Source: JADJLQ01 sp964396995 (GTDB lineage: Bacteria; Bacteroidota; Bacteroidia; Chitinophagales; Saprospiraceae). From it: a stretch of DNA of 25,521 nucleotides. Location: positions 1 to 25,521 of the forward strand of contig CAYNIG010000037.1 of NCBI GenBank assembly GCA_964396995.1, given 5' to 3'. Numbering within the stretch: position 1 is the stretch's first letter; each line of letters opens with the position of its first letter. The notes below the pieces were generated by a model. The model saw only the letters and a list, made by a program, of their open reading frames with translations, had not been told where the DNA came from and made no database searches. Of the stretch, positions 1 to 6,894 are shown piece by piece. Made by a program: the position numbers and the translations under genes.

Positions 1-1342
1 GTACATTGATGTCATAAATATTATTAGTGATGTTTACCGAGTTGATGGGGCTGTAAAATACATTTCCATTTGCTTTTTCATTGGCGAGGCTGTTGATATA
101 ACTTAAGCCTACAGATACTTTGGCCCAGTTATTTAATCGTTGGTCAATTCTTGCCCTAAGATTGTACCTTCCAAAGTCGGTACCTTTTACAATACCGCCG
201 TTTTTCATATAACCAAGTGACATAAAATATTTGGTTTTTTCTGATCCTCCGCTGATAGATAAGGCATTGTCAGTGCCGGTTCCCTTCTGAAATATATCAT
301 CCTGGTAGTCGTACCGTGTCACATCTACGAGATTAGTTGCCAATGGGGTATTGGTGCCATCTCTGAATATGTTTACAGTTGTAGTACCCGGATTGGCAGC
401 GATCTGGGCAGCAGTCGGAGCACCGATGGTATGAAGCCGTAATGAGGCAAAGCCAAATTGTTTTGGATAGGTGGTGATGTATACTTTTTTACGAAGTTCA
501 TTTACTGAATACGAAGTATTAAACGTGATCTGTGGCTTGCCGGCTTTTCCTCTTTTGGTGGAGATTATTACTACACCATTATTAGCTCTTGAACCATAGA
601 CTGCCGCCGCTGCAGCACCGCTCAGAATGTTTATGGATTCAATATCCGATGGATTAAGGTCGGCCAGTCGGTTGGTTCCGATTACGGCCCCACCCACTTG
701 ATTGCCCAGGGCGGTCTGGGATACGTTGGCACTGCTGTTGCTCACCACCACTCCATCGATTACATATAAGGGATCAGAGTTGCCAGTAATGGATTTGATA
801 CCGCGCAAACGGATGGTGATACCGCCGGCAGGGTCACCGGAGTTTTGAGTGATTTGTGCTCCGGGCACTTTTCCCTGAAGTGAACTCAGCAGGTTAGTAC
901 TACCTGTATTTCTTAGTTGTTCACCGTCTACCGTCGTAATGGAATTTCCAAGGGTACGGCGGGTCTGTTTTAGTGTTGATCCGATTACCACTATTTCATC
1001 GAGGTTCATGGCATCGTTATTCATCTGAGCATCGAGGGTAATGGACTGATTGTTTTGATCCAGTGTAAAAGCGATTTTACGATTGCTAAAACCTACATAG
1101 CTGATTATCAGCATATAATTTCCGTTAGCCAGGGTACCGCTGAAGGAATATTGCCCCTCTTCATTAGTTATTGAACCGATGGATGTTCCATCAATGATTA
1201 CTGATGCGCCTATAAGGGGTATGGATTCATTGTCCGTGACAGTACCACTAATAGTAAATGCACTATTGGATTGTGCACTGATTAGCAGGGGAACCCATGC
1301 TAAGATCATGAGGAAGAGTAGTTTAGTAATTTTTTGTTTCAT
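1..1342 (-). CDS. SusC/RagA-family TonB-linked outer membrane receptor, N-terminal part (runs off left edge)
   Basis: Reading the minus strand from the ATG at 1342-1340 gives 447 codons with no stop before the window edge. Residues 1-24 (MKQKITKLLFLMILAWVPLL then ISAQ) form a signal peptide. Residues about 29-106 are a carboxypeptidase-regulatory-like beta-sandwich. A TonB-box-like LDEIVVIG follows at 114-121, then the plug domain, with RGIKS at about 180-184, PLYVIDGVVV at 191-200 and AAVYGSRANNGVVIISTKRG at 246-265. This order is characteristic of SusC/RagA receptors, which import glycans or peptides across the outer membrane together with a SusD-like lipoprotein. The partner would lie beyond the left edge. 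Family members are about 1000 residues, so more than half is missing. The start is followed directly by the signal peptide. A good -7 promoter element sits 35 bp upstream. The substrate cannot be inferred from this part. Confidence 0.95.
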   Translation of the reverse strand, partial: MKQKITKLLFLMILAWVPLLISAQSNSAFTISGTVTDNESIPLIGASVIIDGTSIGSITNEEGQYSFSGTLANGNYMLIISYVGFSNRKIAFTLDQNNQSITLDAQMNNDAMNLDEIVVIGSTLKQTRRTLGNSITTVDGEQLRNTGSTNLLSSLQGKVPGAQITQNSGDPAGGITIRLRGIKSITGNSDPLYVIDGVVVSNSSANVSQTALGNQVGGAVIGTNRLADLNPSDIESINILSGAAAAAVYGSRANNGVVIISTKRGKAGKPQITFNTSYSVNELRKKVYITTYPKQFGFASLRLHTIGAPTAAQIAANPGTTTVNIFRDGTNTPLATNLVDVTRYDYQDDIFQKGTGTDNALSISGGSEKTKYFMSLGYMKNGGIVKGTDFGRYNLRARIDQRLNNWAKVSVGLSYINSLANEKANGNVFYSPINSVNITNNIYDINV

Positions 1343-1376
1343 AAAATGGATTAAAGGTTTTTGTAAATGAGAGCCG

Positions 1377-1384
1377 CAAAGATA
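1377..1384 (-). promoter_or_regulatory. Candidate Bacteroidota -7 element of the SusC-like gene
   Basis: On the minus strand this reads TATCTTTG, a perfect match to TAnnTTTG, ending 34 bp before the ATG. No TTG was found at the usual -33 spacing, so only half of the promoter consensus is present. Confidence 0.45.
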
Positions 1385-1481
1385 GGGAGTCTGGATCATA
1401 CTGTTTTATATTACTGGAATGGAGAAATTTCGTACATTGTTTCAAAAGTTTACAGTGTTGTGTAAAAAAGGTTAGTCCTAT

Positions 1482-1898
1482 ATGATTTCTAAAAAAATGA
1501 AATATGCTTTAAAGGCATTGATCGAGATAGTAAACTCAAAAGAGCAATACATTCCGGCTCATACTATTGCAGAAAAAGCAAATGTGCCCATTAAATTTTT
1601 AGAACAAATACTGAATGAACTCAGGAAAGGCAGGATAGTGAATAGCAAAAAAGGCTCGTTTGGGGGATATTATATGCTGAAGGAACCATCTCAGGTGACT
1701 TTAGCAGATGTATACCGATTAATAGAAGGTCCAATTGCTTTATTACCGTGTGGTTCGCTGAATTTTTATGAACGGTGTGAAGACTGCCCCAATGAAGATA
1801 CCTGCCAGGTACATAAAGCCGTGGTGCAAGTGAGGGATAAAACACTAAAAGTGTTGGAAAAAATTACGCTTAAATCGATGGCGAGCGGTAGGTTTTAA
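1482..1898 (+). CDS. Rrf2-family transcriptional regulator with C-terminal cysteine cluster
   Basis: This 138-residue protein starts MISKKMKYALKAL, the usual opening of Rrf2 regulators. Its winged helix-turn-helix covers about residues 1-80, including the KKGSFGGYYML wing at 56-66 and LADVYRLIEGP at 74-84. Cysteines at 90, 99, 102 and 108 form a C-x8-C-x2-C-x5-C cluster that could ligate an Fe-S cluster, as in IscR/NsrR, although CymR-like members sense cysteine metabolism through a partner enzyme instead. It is divergent from the SusC-like gene (139 bp between starts). It precedes a TauE/SafE-type exporter on the same strand but is 580 bp away, so co-transcription is doubtful and regulation of the exporter is an inference. 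Nothing shows the signal directly; sulfur, iron or redox status are the likely candidates. Confidence 0.93.
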   Translation: MISKKMKYALKALIEIVNSKEQYIPAHTIAEKANVPIKFLEQILNELRKGRIVNSKKGSFGGYYMLKEPSQVTLADVYRLIEGPIALLPCGSLNFYERCEDCPNEDTCQVHKAVVQVRDKTLKVLEKITLKSMASGRF

Positions 1899-1920
1899 TT
1901 GTGGAATATAACCCCAATGC

Positions 1921-1985
1921 TTACCGGATAATATAGTCTCATGATCAAATATAGAAACAGCTTATAGGTACTATTGTTCCGGTAA
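1921..1985. repeat. Inverted repeat TTACCGGA ... TCCGGTAA with inner stem
   Basis: TTACCGGA (1921-1928) is exactly complementary to TCCGGTAA (1978-1985). Inside, ATAGT and ACTAT also pair, separated from the outer stem by a 4/3 nt internal loop. It begins 23 bp after the rrf2 stop. No T-run follows, so it is not a standard terminator. It may act in the 3' end of the rrf2 mRNA or be the remnant of a small mobile element. Confidence 0.4.
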
Positions 1986-2388
1986 ATAAATGTATAGGAG
2001 TAGTATATAATAGAATTTAAAAAAAGAACACCAGAAAATTTTAAGTACCTGCCACCATTCATTTTGCGCATGGTGTTGTGTTTTAAGCTTATTGACATCA
2101 TTCTCCATCGAGTTAATTTTCGCATGCTAAAAATCCAGTCCTTCAAAAATGAATCAACCCGGAAAAAAATAACTTCAAAATCCTACTAATACTATTCATC
2201 ATCTTTATCTCTGGCGTGGACTTATATGCATTGGTAACAGCAGCGCCCATCCGGCAATCAATATTTTTCCAGAGATATTCTGCGGTTTACCTCTCAGCAT
2301 AAAATTGCGATCGGTGGTAGAAGTAACAATCCGTATAAATTTTAACACATAATTCATACTAAATAGATAGGAATAATATGAATTAATC

Positions 2389-2400
2389 TGCAAATTTGCA
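2389..2400 (+). promoter_or_regulatory. Perfect 12 bp palindrome, candidate operator/promoter of the TSUP exporter
   Basis: TGCAAATTTGCA is a perfect palindrome 78 bp upstream of the exporter start. Its 3' half contains CAAATTTG, one mismatch from the -7 element TAnnTTTG. A dimeric regulator bound here would therefore cover the promoter. The neighbouring Rrf2 protein is the obvious candidate. The rrf2-susC gap holds a similar AAATTT-centred palindrome, GAAATTTC, at 1424-1431, but that resemblance is weak. Confidence 0.3.
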
Positions 2401-2478
2401 CTTCTGTTAAACTCAATTAATAAAATATTAGCCCGCAGCATTGCTATCAAAAGGCACGCTTCTTCTCATCCCTCTTTT

Positions 2479-3321
2479 ATGTGGTATGCGATACCCATTT
2501 TGATGCTGCTGATCCTTCTATTTATCATATTATTTAATTACAGCGCCGCCTTTACCATGGAAAATGTAAGATCGGGTATCAATTCCGATTTGTTGGTGTA
2601 CCTGCTGGTAGGGGTATTGGCCCAGTTGGTAGACAATACCCTGGGAATGGGATATGGCGCTACTTCTACTTCATTTTTGTTATCGATAGGAGTGCCCCCG
2701 GCGATCAGCAGTACAGGTGTACATGTGGCAGAAATGTTTACCACCGGGGCTTCGGCAATTGCACACCACCGTTTTGGCAATATCAATAAAAAACTGGTTT
2801 TATCTTTATTAGTACCGGGGGTGCTCGGTTCCATTATCGGGGCTTATTTATTGGCTGATGTGATTGATGGTGATGTGATCAAACCGTTTATTGCATTTTA
2901 TATGATGATACTGGCTTTCATCATCATTCGCAAAGGATTAAAATCCAATATAGAAAAGAAAAAATCAAAAAACCTGGGTGTCTTGGCCCTATTTGGCGGA
3001 TTTATGGATGCCATTGGAGGCGGAGGTTGGGGTCCAATTGTTACCTCCACTTTAATTGGTAAAGGCCGTGATCCAAGATACACTATTGGCAGTGTAAATA
3101 CAGCAGAGTTTGCAGTAGCCTTTGCAAGCGGACTTACGTTTATGGTACTCGGTGGTATTAAAGGATGGCAGGTGATCATTGGCCTGATCATCGGAGGTAT
3201 CGCTGCAGCACCACTGGGAGCTTACCTGGTAAATAAAATTCCTCGGAAACAAGTTACTGTACTGGTTGGTTTGATATTAATATTTTTAAGTTTAAGGACG
3301 ATATTAAAATCGATTAGTTAA
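2479..3321 (+). CDS. TauE/SafE (TSUP) family membrane exporter, probably for sulfite or organosulfonate-type anions
   Basis: This 280-residue integral membrane protein has the internal duplication typical of the TSUP family. The first repeat is DNTLGMGYG at 52-60 followed by GVPPAISSTGVHVAE at 71-85. The second is MDAIGGGGWGPIVTSTLIG at 176-194 followed by SVNTAEFAVAFASG at 205-218. About eight hydrophobic helices are visible, separated by a short basic loop (RKGLKSNIEKKKSKN, 151-165). TSUP proteins move sulfite, thiosulfate, sulfoacetate or related anions across the inner membrane, but the substrate is not evident here. The first 26 residues form an extra hydrophobic segment. An internal ATG at 2557 (residue 27) is an alternative start nearer the family norm. 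The upstream Rrf2 regulator fits a link to sulfur metabolism. Confidence 0.9.
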   Translation: MWYAIPILMLLILLFIILFNYSAAFTMENVRSGINSDLLVYLLVGVLAQLVDNTLGMGYGATSTSFLLSIGVPPAISSTGVHVAEMFTTGASAIAHHRFGNINKKLVLSLLVPGVLGSIIGAYLLADVIDGDVIKPFIAFYMMILAFIIIRKGLKSNIEKKKSKNLGVLALFGGFMDAIGGGGWGPIVTSTLIGKGRDPRYTIGSVNTAEFAVAFASGLTFMVLGGIKGWQVIIGLIIGGIAAAPLGAYLVNKIPRKQVTVLVGLILIFLSLRTILKSIS

Positions 3322-3411
3322 AATTGAACAATAATAAGAAATGGCAACTCCTCTTTTCGGATAAATTAGAATTCACTTAATTTCACACCTTATTTATTCG
3401 AACAATTCTAT

Positions 3412-3657
3412 ATGTGGGTAGACAAAAAAGATTATCTCGAAGCTAATTTTCAATTCGTAGATTTTACTGACGCCATGTCATTTATGATGGAAGTAGCATT
3501 TGCCTGTGAAAAAATGGATCATCATCCTGAATGGACCAATATATGGAATCGTGTTTTAATCAAACTATCCACCCATAGTGCCGGAAATAAAGTGACAGAG
3601 AAAGATTGGGCACTGTCAAGGGAGATTGATAAGATTTACGAAAGAAGGAAAAATTGA
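3412..3657 (+). CDS. Pterin-4a-carbinolamine dehydratase (4a-hydroxytetrahydrobiopterin dehydratase)
   Basis: The 81-residue protein carries the family signature DHHPEWTNIW at 36-45 and LSTHSAG at 52-58. This supplies the three conserved histidines (37, 38 and 55) of the dehydratase site. The family dehydrates 4a-hydroxytetrahydropterin in recycling the cofactor of aromatic amino acid hydroxylases, and some members moonlight. It is short compared with the roughly 100-residue bacterial and animal enzymes because the first helix is truncated. No in-frame ATG exists between the upstream stop (3367-3369) and 3412, so this start stands. No aromatic amino acid hydroxylase lies nearby. It converges with the amylase gene, whose stop is 24 bp away. 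TAATTTCA at 3378-3385 could be a weak -7 element. Confidence 0.93.
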   Translation: MWVDKKDYLEANFQFVDFTDAMSFMMEVAFACEKMDHHPEWTNIWNRVLIKLSTHSAGNKVTEKDWALSREIDKIYERRKN

Positions 3658-3681
3658 TCTGACTCTGCAAGCTCTGTTTAT

Positions 3682-6543
3682 TTATTTAACCACCATTAGT
3701 TTTAGATTTTTCATCCCTGAGCGGCCACTGACTTTTACGGTATACACTCCACTCTCATTCAAGCCTGGTAATTTTATTAAATGATTATCGGAAGTATATT
3801 TCTGAATTGGTATTTTTATTACCGATTGGCCATTTAATCCAATTAGTTCAATTCCTATTTCTTCAGATTTAGCTACCCTTAATAAAATAGTAGCATATCC
3901 CATGGTTGGATTTGGAAATACAGATGCATCAAATTCGGTGACCTGGTTTAAAGTTTGAATTGGAGTGACTATTTCGATCGGTTTATCAGTGTATACATGA
4001 TATTCTCCCGGCTGCAATACAGCATTGGTGAGCACCGGTGCATTGATGATAATGGATTTACCAGTCATCAGATCTATCCAGGTACCGGCTTTAGGAAATT
4101 GCAAAGTCACCGTGATTGGTTTTACATCAAAATTACCTTGGGCAACAAGATTGAGATCCTCATTGGTATTGAATCCTACCCATTTAAATGCTCCGGTAAG
4201 ATTATAAGAAATATTACGGGAGGCAGTTTGCCATTCCTGGCTATTTCTGAGTTTTAGGAGTTTACTATACCAGTCAAATAAAGATTTTCGTGCTGTGTCA
4301 TGAAGGTAATTCCAAACAATAGGTTTGTTATCCAGGCGACAATTATTATTTACAGTCCCATTCAGGCAGGTATTGATAGAATAATCAAACCCCAGCTCAC
4401 CAAATTGCCATATCATTCTGGGGCCTGGTGTCATCAGGAAAATAGCAGCGGCCATTTTCATTCGATCCAAGGCTGTATTTTTTTCCCTTGTATTATAGCT
4501 ACCTTGTATATTTCCAAATTGTGTGTTTTTGTACATGAGTCTTTCTTCATCATGGCTTTCCATATACGATATCAATAAAGGTTTTGTCCATCCTCTTACT
4601 TGAGACAAAGACCAGGACACATCGGAGGAATTTACATAACCTAGTGTGCCTTCATTGTAATTGTAATTACTATTGCCCCAGAGGAGCATACCGTATGCAG
4701 ATAATTCTTTTTCTTCGGTATTGTCAGCAAAATGTTCCAGGATGGTATAGGCACCTTTAGAGTAGGTCTGCAGACTATCGTGATATTCTTTCCAAATAGC
4801 GATCCGGCTGGCATCGTATGCCCCAAAAGCATTAACATCGGTTGGGTTGTTTTTTTGGGTAAAGCCTTTAGAAAGATCAAACCGGTATCCGTCAATATGG
4901 TATTCTTTGAGCCAGTACTCCATCACACGGGTAGAAAAATATCGGGTGTCTTTGCTTTCATGATTAAAATCATTAAATACATTAAATGGATGCCGGGCCG
5001 TCACATTAAACCACGGATTGTCTGCAGCCGGTCGTTGGTTCACACCATCCCAATACAGTGCTGCCAGGGGACAAGTACCTGTGGCATGATTGAGTACTAT
5101 ATCCATGATCACAGCGATTCCTTTACCATGACAGGAATCAATAAAACGCTTAAAACTATTTTCATTGCCATAGTATTTATCGAGGGCAAAGAAAAAATTG
5201 GGATTGTATCCCCATGAAAGATTGCCTTCGAATTCAGACACAGGCATCAGCTCTATGGCATTTATACCCAATTTTTGAAGATAACCAAGAGTATCGGTCA
5301 AAGTACTAAAATCATGATTGGATAAAAAATCCCTAAGTAATACTTCATAGATCACCAATCCAGCGGGATCAGGTCGGTTAAATTTATTGTTCCATTTATA
5401 TTCTGATTTTGGTTTAATCACCCCTACTATGCCGGTTGTTTTTCCTGCGGGATAGGGCATCAGATTTGGGTAGGTATTGGGTGAAATAAATGCATCATTG
5501 ACCGGATCCAATATCTTTTCCACGTACGGATCGGTTACCCTCAAAGTACCGTCTACCAAATATTGGAAACCATACTCAATGGTCGGATTTAATCCGGTTA
5601 TTCTGATCCACCAGGTTCGATTGTCCGGAGCAAGATTCATCTGGTATCGGATATTATCTTTCCAATCGCTTCCCGGAAAGTCACCAATGACAGATACTCT
5701 GGATTTATTCGGGGCTATCAAGGCCAGTACAATCGAGGTGTCTCCTGCTTCTCTATTTATTCCAGGCCTTATGCCTTCTGGCAATGGCTTGAATACTACA
5801 GCACCACTTACAATAAATGAAAATGAATCACGGGTCGTTTGATTGCCATTGGATGCTATGCCGGTAATGGTATAGTTGCCGGGAATGGTAAAATTAAATC
5901 TTCCTATAAGACTGTCAGCGGATGAGGTGGTGAATACTTTCTGTTGATTTAATTGCATTTCAAGCAGGGATGTTTTATTGCACACCATTTTTACATCAAT
6001 AAAATCTCCCACATTTATTTTAATTGGTTCAGGTACCGGTGAAATGAAAGGTTGCAAAACAGGCTTTTCAAATCGTACATACAATCCATCATCATAAACG
6101 GGAATATACATGTCTGATCCATCGGCATTGCGTTGAGCGGCACAATTACTGCAATTGCCAGATCTGAAAAGAATAGCTATATTTTTTATCGATTCGCCGG
6201 CAGGTACATTAAAATAATTGCGAATATTGGTTATGGTAAATTGCCATTTATTATTTCCCAAAGACACGGCCAGCGAAGCCGGTGCCGTACCTCCCCAGGT
6301 AAATGGTGCATACTTCCAGTCTGTCCCATTACGACTGGCAGAGGTAATCAATCCAACATGCACATACACATTTTCTTTAAAATCAAGCAGTCCTTTATTC
6401 CCTTTCGTAGCATCCATGACTATTTTTATAATATCCTGATCTTTGGGGAAAGCAGGAGACCACGAAAGCAATTGTGCTTGAATGGAAGAAGCATAAAGGA
6501 AAGCCAGGAAGGCAATGTATAATTTTGAATAAATCGACTTCAT
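3682..6543 (-). CDS. Secreted GH13 (alpha-amylase family) glycoside hydrolase with DUF4961-like N-terminus and T9SS sorting domain
   Basis: The protein has 953 residues. A signal peptide (1-24, ending SIQAQ) is followed by a DUF4961-like domain (about 25-160). Two beta-sandwich modules follow, the second (about 265-365) resembling CBM48/E-set domains. The GH13 TIM barrel covers about 395-770. GH13 signatures visible are DIVLNHA (481-487), GYRFDLSKG with nucleophile D556, ILEHFAD with acid/base E603, and ESHDEER with H664 and D665, so the catalytic triad is intact. A domain-C-like sheet follows at about 785-855. Residues about 865-953 form a type A T9SS sorting domain (FPNPTMG at 876-882, then an Ig-like tail ending LKLMVVK). 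The enzyme probably acts on alpha-glucans outside the cell or on its surface. Exact specificity (amylase, pullulanase, other) is not determined. It is monocistronic and faces the sortilin-like gene. Confidence 0.95.
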   Translation of the reverse strand: MKSIYSKLYIAFLAFLYASSIQAQLLSWSPAFPKDQDIIKIVMDATKGNKGLLDFKENVYVHVGLITSASRNGTDWKYAPFTWGGTAPASLAVSLGNNKWQFTITNIRNYFNVPAGESIKNIAILFRSGNCSNCAAQRNADGSDMYIPVYDDGLYVRFEKPVLQPFISPVPEPIKINVGDFIDVKMVCNKTSLLEMQLNQQKVFTTSSADSLIGRFNFTIPGNYTITGIASNGNQTTRDSFSFIVSGAVVFKPLPEGIRPGINREAGDTSIVLALIAPNKSRVSVIGDFPGSDWKDNIRYQMNLAPDNRTWWIRITGLNPTIEYGFQYLVDGTLRVTDPYVEKILDPVNDAFISPNTYPNLMPYPAGKTTGIVGVIKPKSEYKWNNKFNRPDPAGLVIYEVLLRDFLSNHDFSTLTDTLGYLQKLGINAIELMPVSEFEGNLSWGYNPNFFFALDKYYGNENSFKRFIDSCHGKGIAVIMDIVLNHATGTCPLAALYWDGVNQRPAADNPWFNVTARHPFNVFNDFNHESKDTRYFSTRVMEYWLKEYHIDGYRFDLSKGFTQKNNPTDVNAFGAYDASRIAIWKEYHDSLQTYSKGAYTILEHFADNTEEKELSAYGMLLWGNSNYNYNEGTLGYVNSSDVSWSLSQVRGWTKPLLISYMESHDEERLMYKNTQFGNIQGSYNTREKNTALDRMKMAAAIFLMTPGPRMIWQFGELGFDYSINTCLNGTVNNNCRLDNKPIVWNYLHDTARKSLFDWYSKLLKLRNSQEWQTASRNISYNLTGAFKWVGFNTNEDLNLVAQGNFDVKPITVTLQFPKAGTWIDLMTGKSIIINAPVLTNAVLQPGEYHVYTDKPIEIVTPIQTLNQVTEFDASVFPNPTMGYATILLRVAKSEEIGIELIGLNGQSVIKIPIQKYTSDNHLIKLPGLNESGVYTVKVSGRSGMKNLKLMVVK

Positions 6544-6553
6544 TTTACAATGG

Positions 6554-6561
6554 CAAAACTA
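6554..6561 (-). promoter_or_regulatory. Candidate -7 element of the amylase gene
   Basis: The minus strand reads TAGTTTTG, a perfect TAnnTTTG match, only 10 bp before the ATG at 6543. If used, the transcript would have almost no leader, which is unusual. No -33 TTG was found at normal spacing. Confidence 0.3.
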
Positions 6562-6634
6562 AGTCTATTTATATCTTATCGGAGAAAGATTTTTATCAGT
6601 AAAGTTGAATTGCAGGATTATAAAGTCTATTTAT
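6561..6634. repeat. Direct 12 bp repeat upstream of the amylase gene
   Basis: AAGTCTATTTAT occurs at 6561-6572 and again at 6623-6634, 62 bp apart (about six helical turns). On the amylase strand it reads ATAAATAGACTT, and the proximal copy abuts the candidate -7 element. It could be a pair of regulator sites, or chance in AT-rich DNA. Confidence 0.4.
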
Positions 6635-6894
6635 TTTATAGCTTGATCATTTCTACTACTCGGTTAAAGGAAAGACAGTTCACATATGATCTGTATTTCA
6701 TTGGATGCTAATCTAAATTTATCCACCATTGCGATAAATTCATTAAAACACCTCAAGATTGTGAGTAGTAAATTGCATTATTTGGGTTTGGCAGGTATGG
6801 CTGTTCGATTAGTTGCTTTCCACAAATAGCTCCTTCCTAATTTAATGATAGCCCGCTTCCTTTTCACAGATGGATTTTTCTTACCTTCACTTCT

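Larger units (their letters stand above)
1899..2478. other. 580 bp intergenic region with inverted repeats, no convincing gene
   Basis: No reading frame here looks like a real protein on either strand. The region holds an 8 bp inverted repeat with an inner 5 bp stem (1921-1985), a 6 bp stem CACCAT/ATGGTG (2053-2075), and a perfect 12 bp palindrome (2389-2400). The length and structure could fit a small RNA, a long regulated leader for the exporter gene, or remnants of decayed DNA. I cannot choose between these from the sequence. Confidence 0.5.
6544..6894. other. 351 bp divergent intergenic region
   Basis: This gap separates the divergent amylase and sortilin-like genes and should hold both promoters. 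It contains a direct 12 bp repeat and a -7-like element on the amylase side. On the plus side, TGGGTTTG (6783-6790) lies 21 bp downstream of a TTG (6759-6761), which is a weak promoter candidate about 100 bp before the sortilin-like ATG. No gene was seen. Confidence 0.5.

Noticed and set aside
2053..2075. CACCAT/ATGGTG stem as a terminator
   Set aside because: The stem is perfect but the run after it (TTGTGTTTT) is interrupted, and no gene ends close by. Kept only as part of the intergenic description.
1895..2146. 83-codon minus-strand frame with two hydrophobic stretches
   Set aside because: It spans the inverted repeats, overlaps the rrf2 stop and has an AT-driven composition (Ile, Tyr, Asn rich). 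There is no recognisable motif or promoter.
2205..2450. 81-codon minus-strand frame upstream of the exporter gene
   Set aside because: There is no family resemblance, and it covers the palindrome and the likely exporter promoter. Chance frame in intergenic DNA is the simpler reading.
2150..2478. A sulfur-related riboswitch ahead of the exporter
   Set aside because: I looked for SAM-type conserved segments and paired helices and could not find a match.
4732..5217. 161-codon plus-strand frame inside the amylase gene
   Set aside because: It lies fully antisense to the catalytic barrel, whose motifs are intact. The frame has no domain of its own.
1..6543. A starch-utilisation locus formed by the SusC-like gene and the amylase
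   Set aside because: They are separated by three unrelated genes on the other strand, and no SusD or transporter is seen between them.
6882..6889. TACCTTCA as the promoter of the sortilin-like gene
   Set aside because: It is 5 bp from the ATG and would require a leaderless transcript. A weak TTG-N21-TGGGTTTG pair about 100 bp upstream is more plausible.
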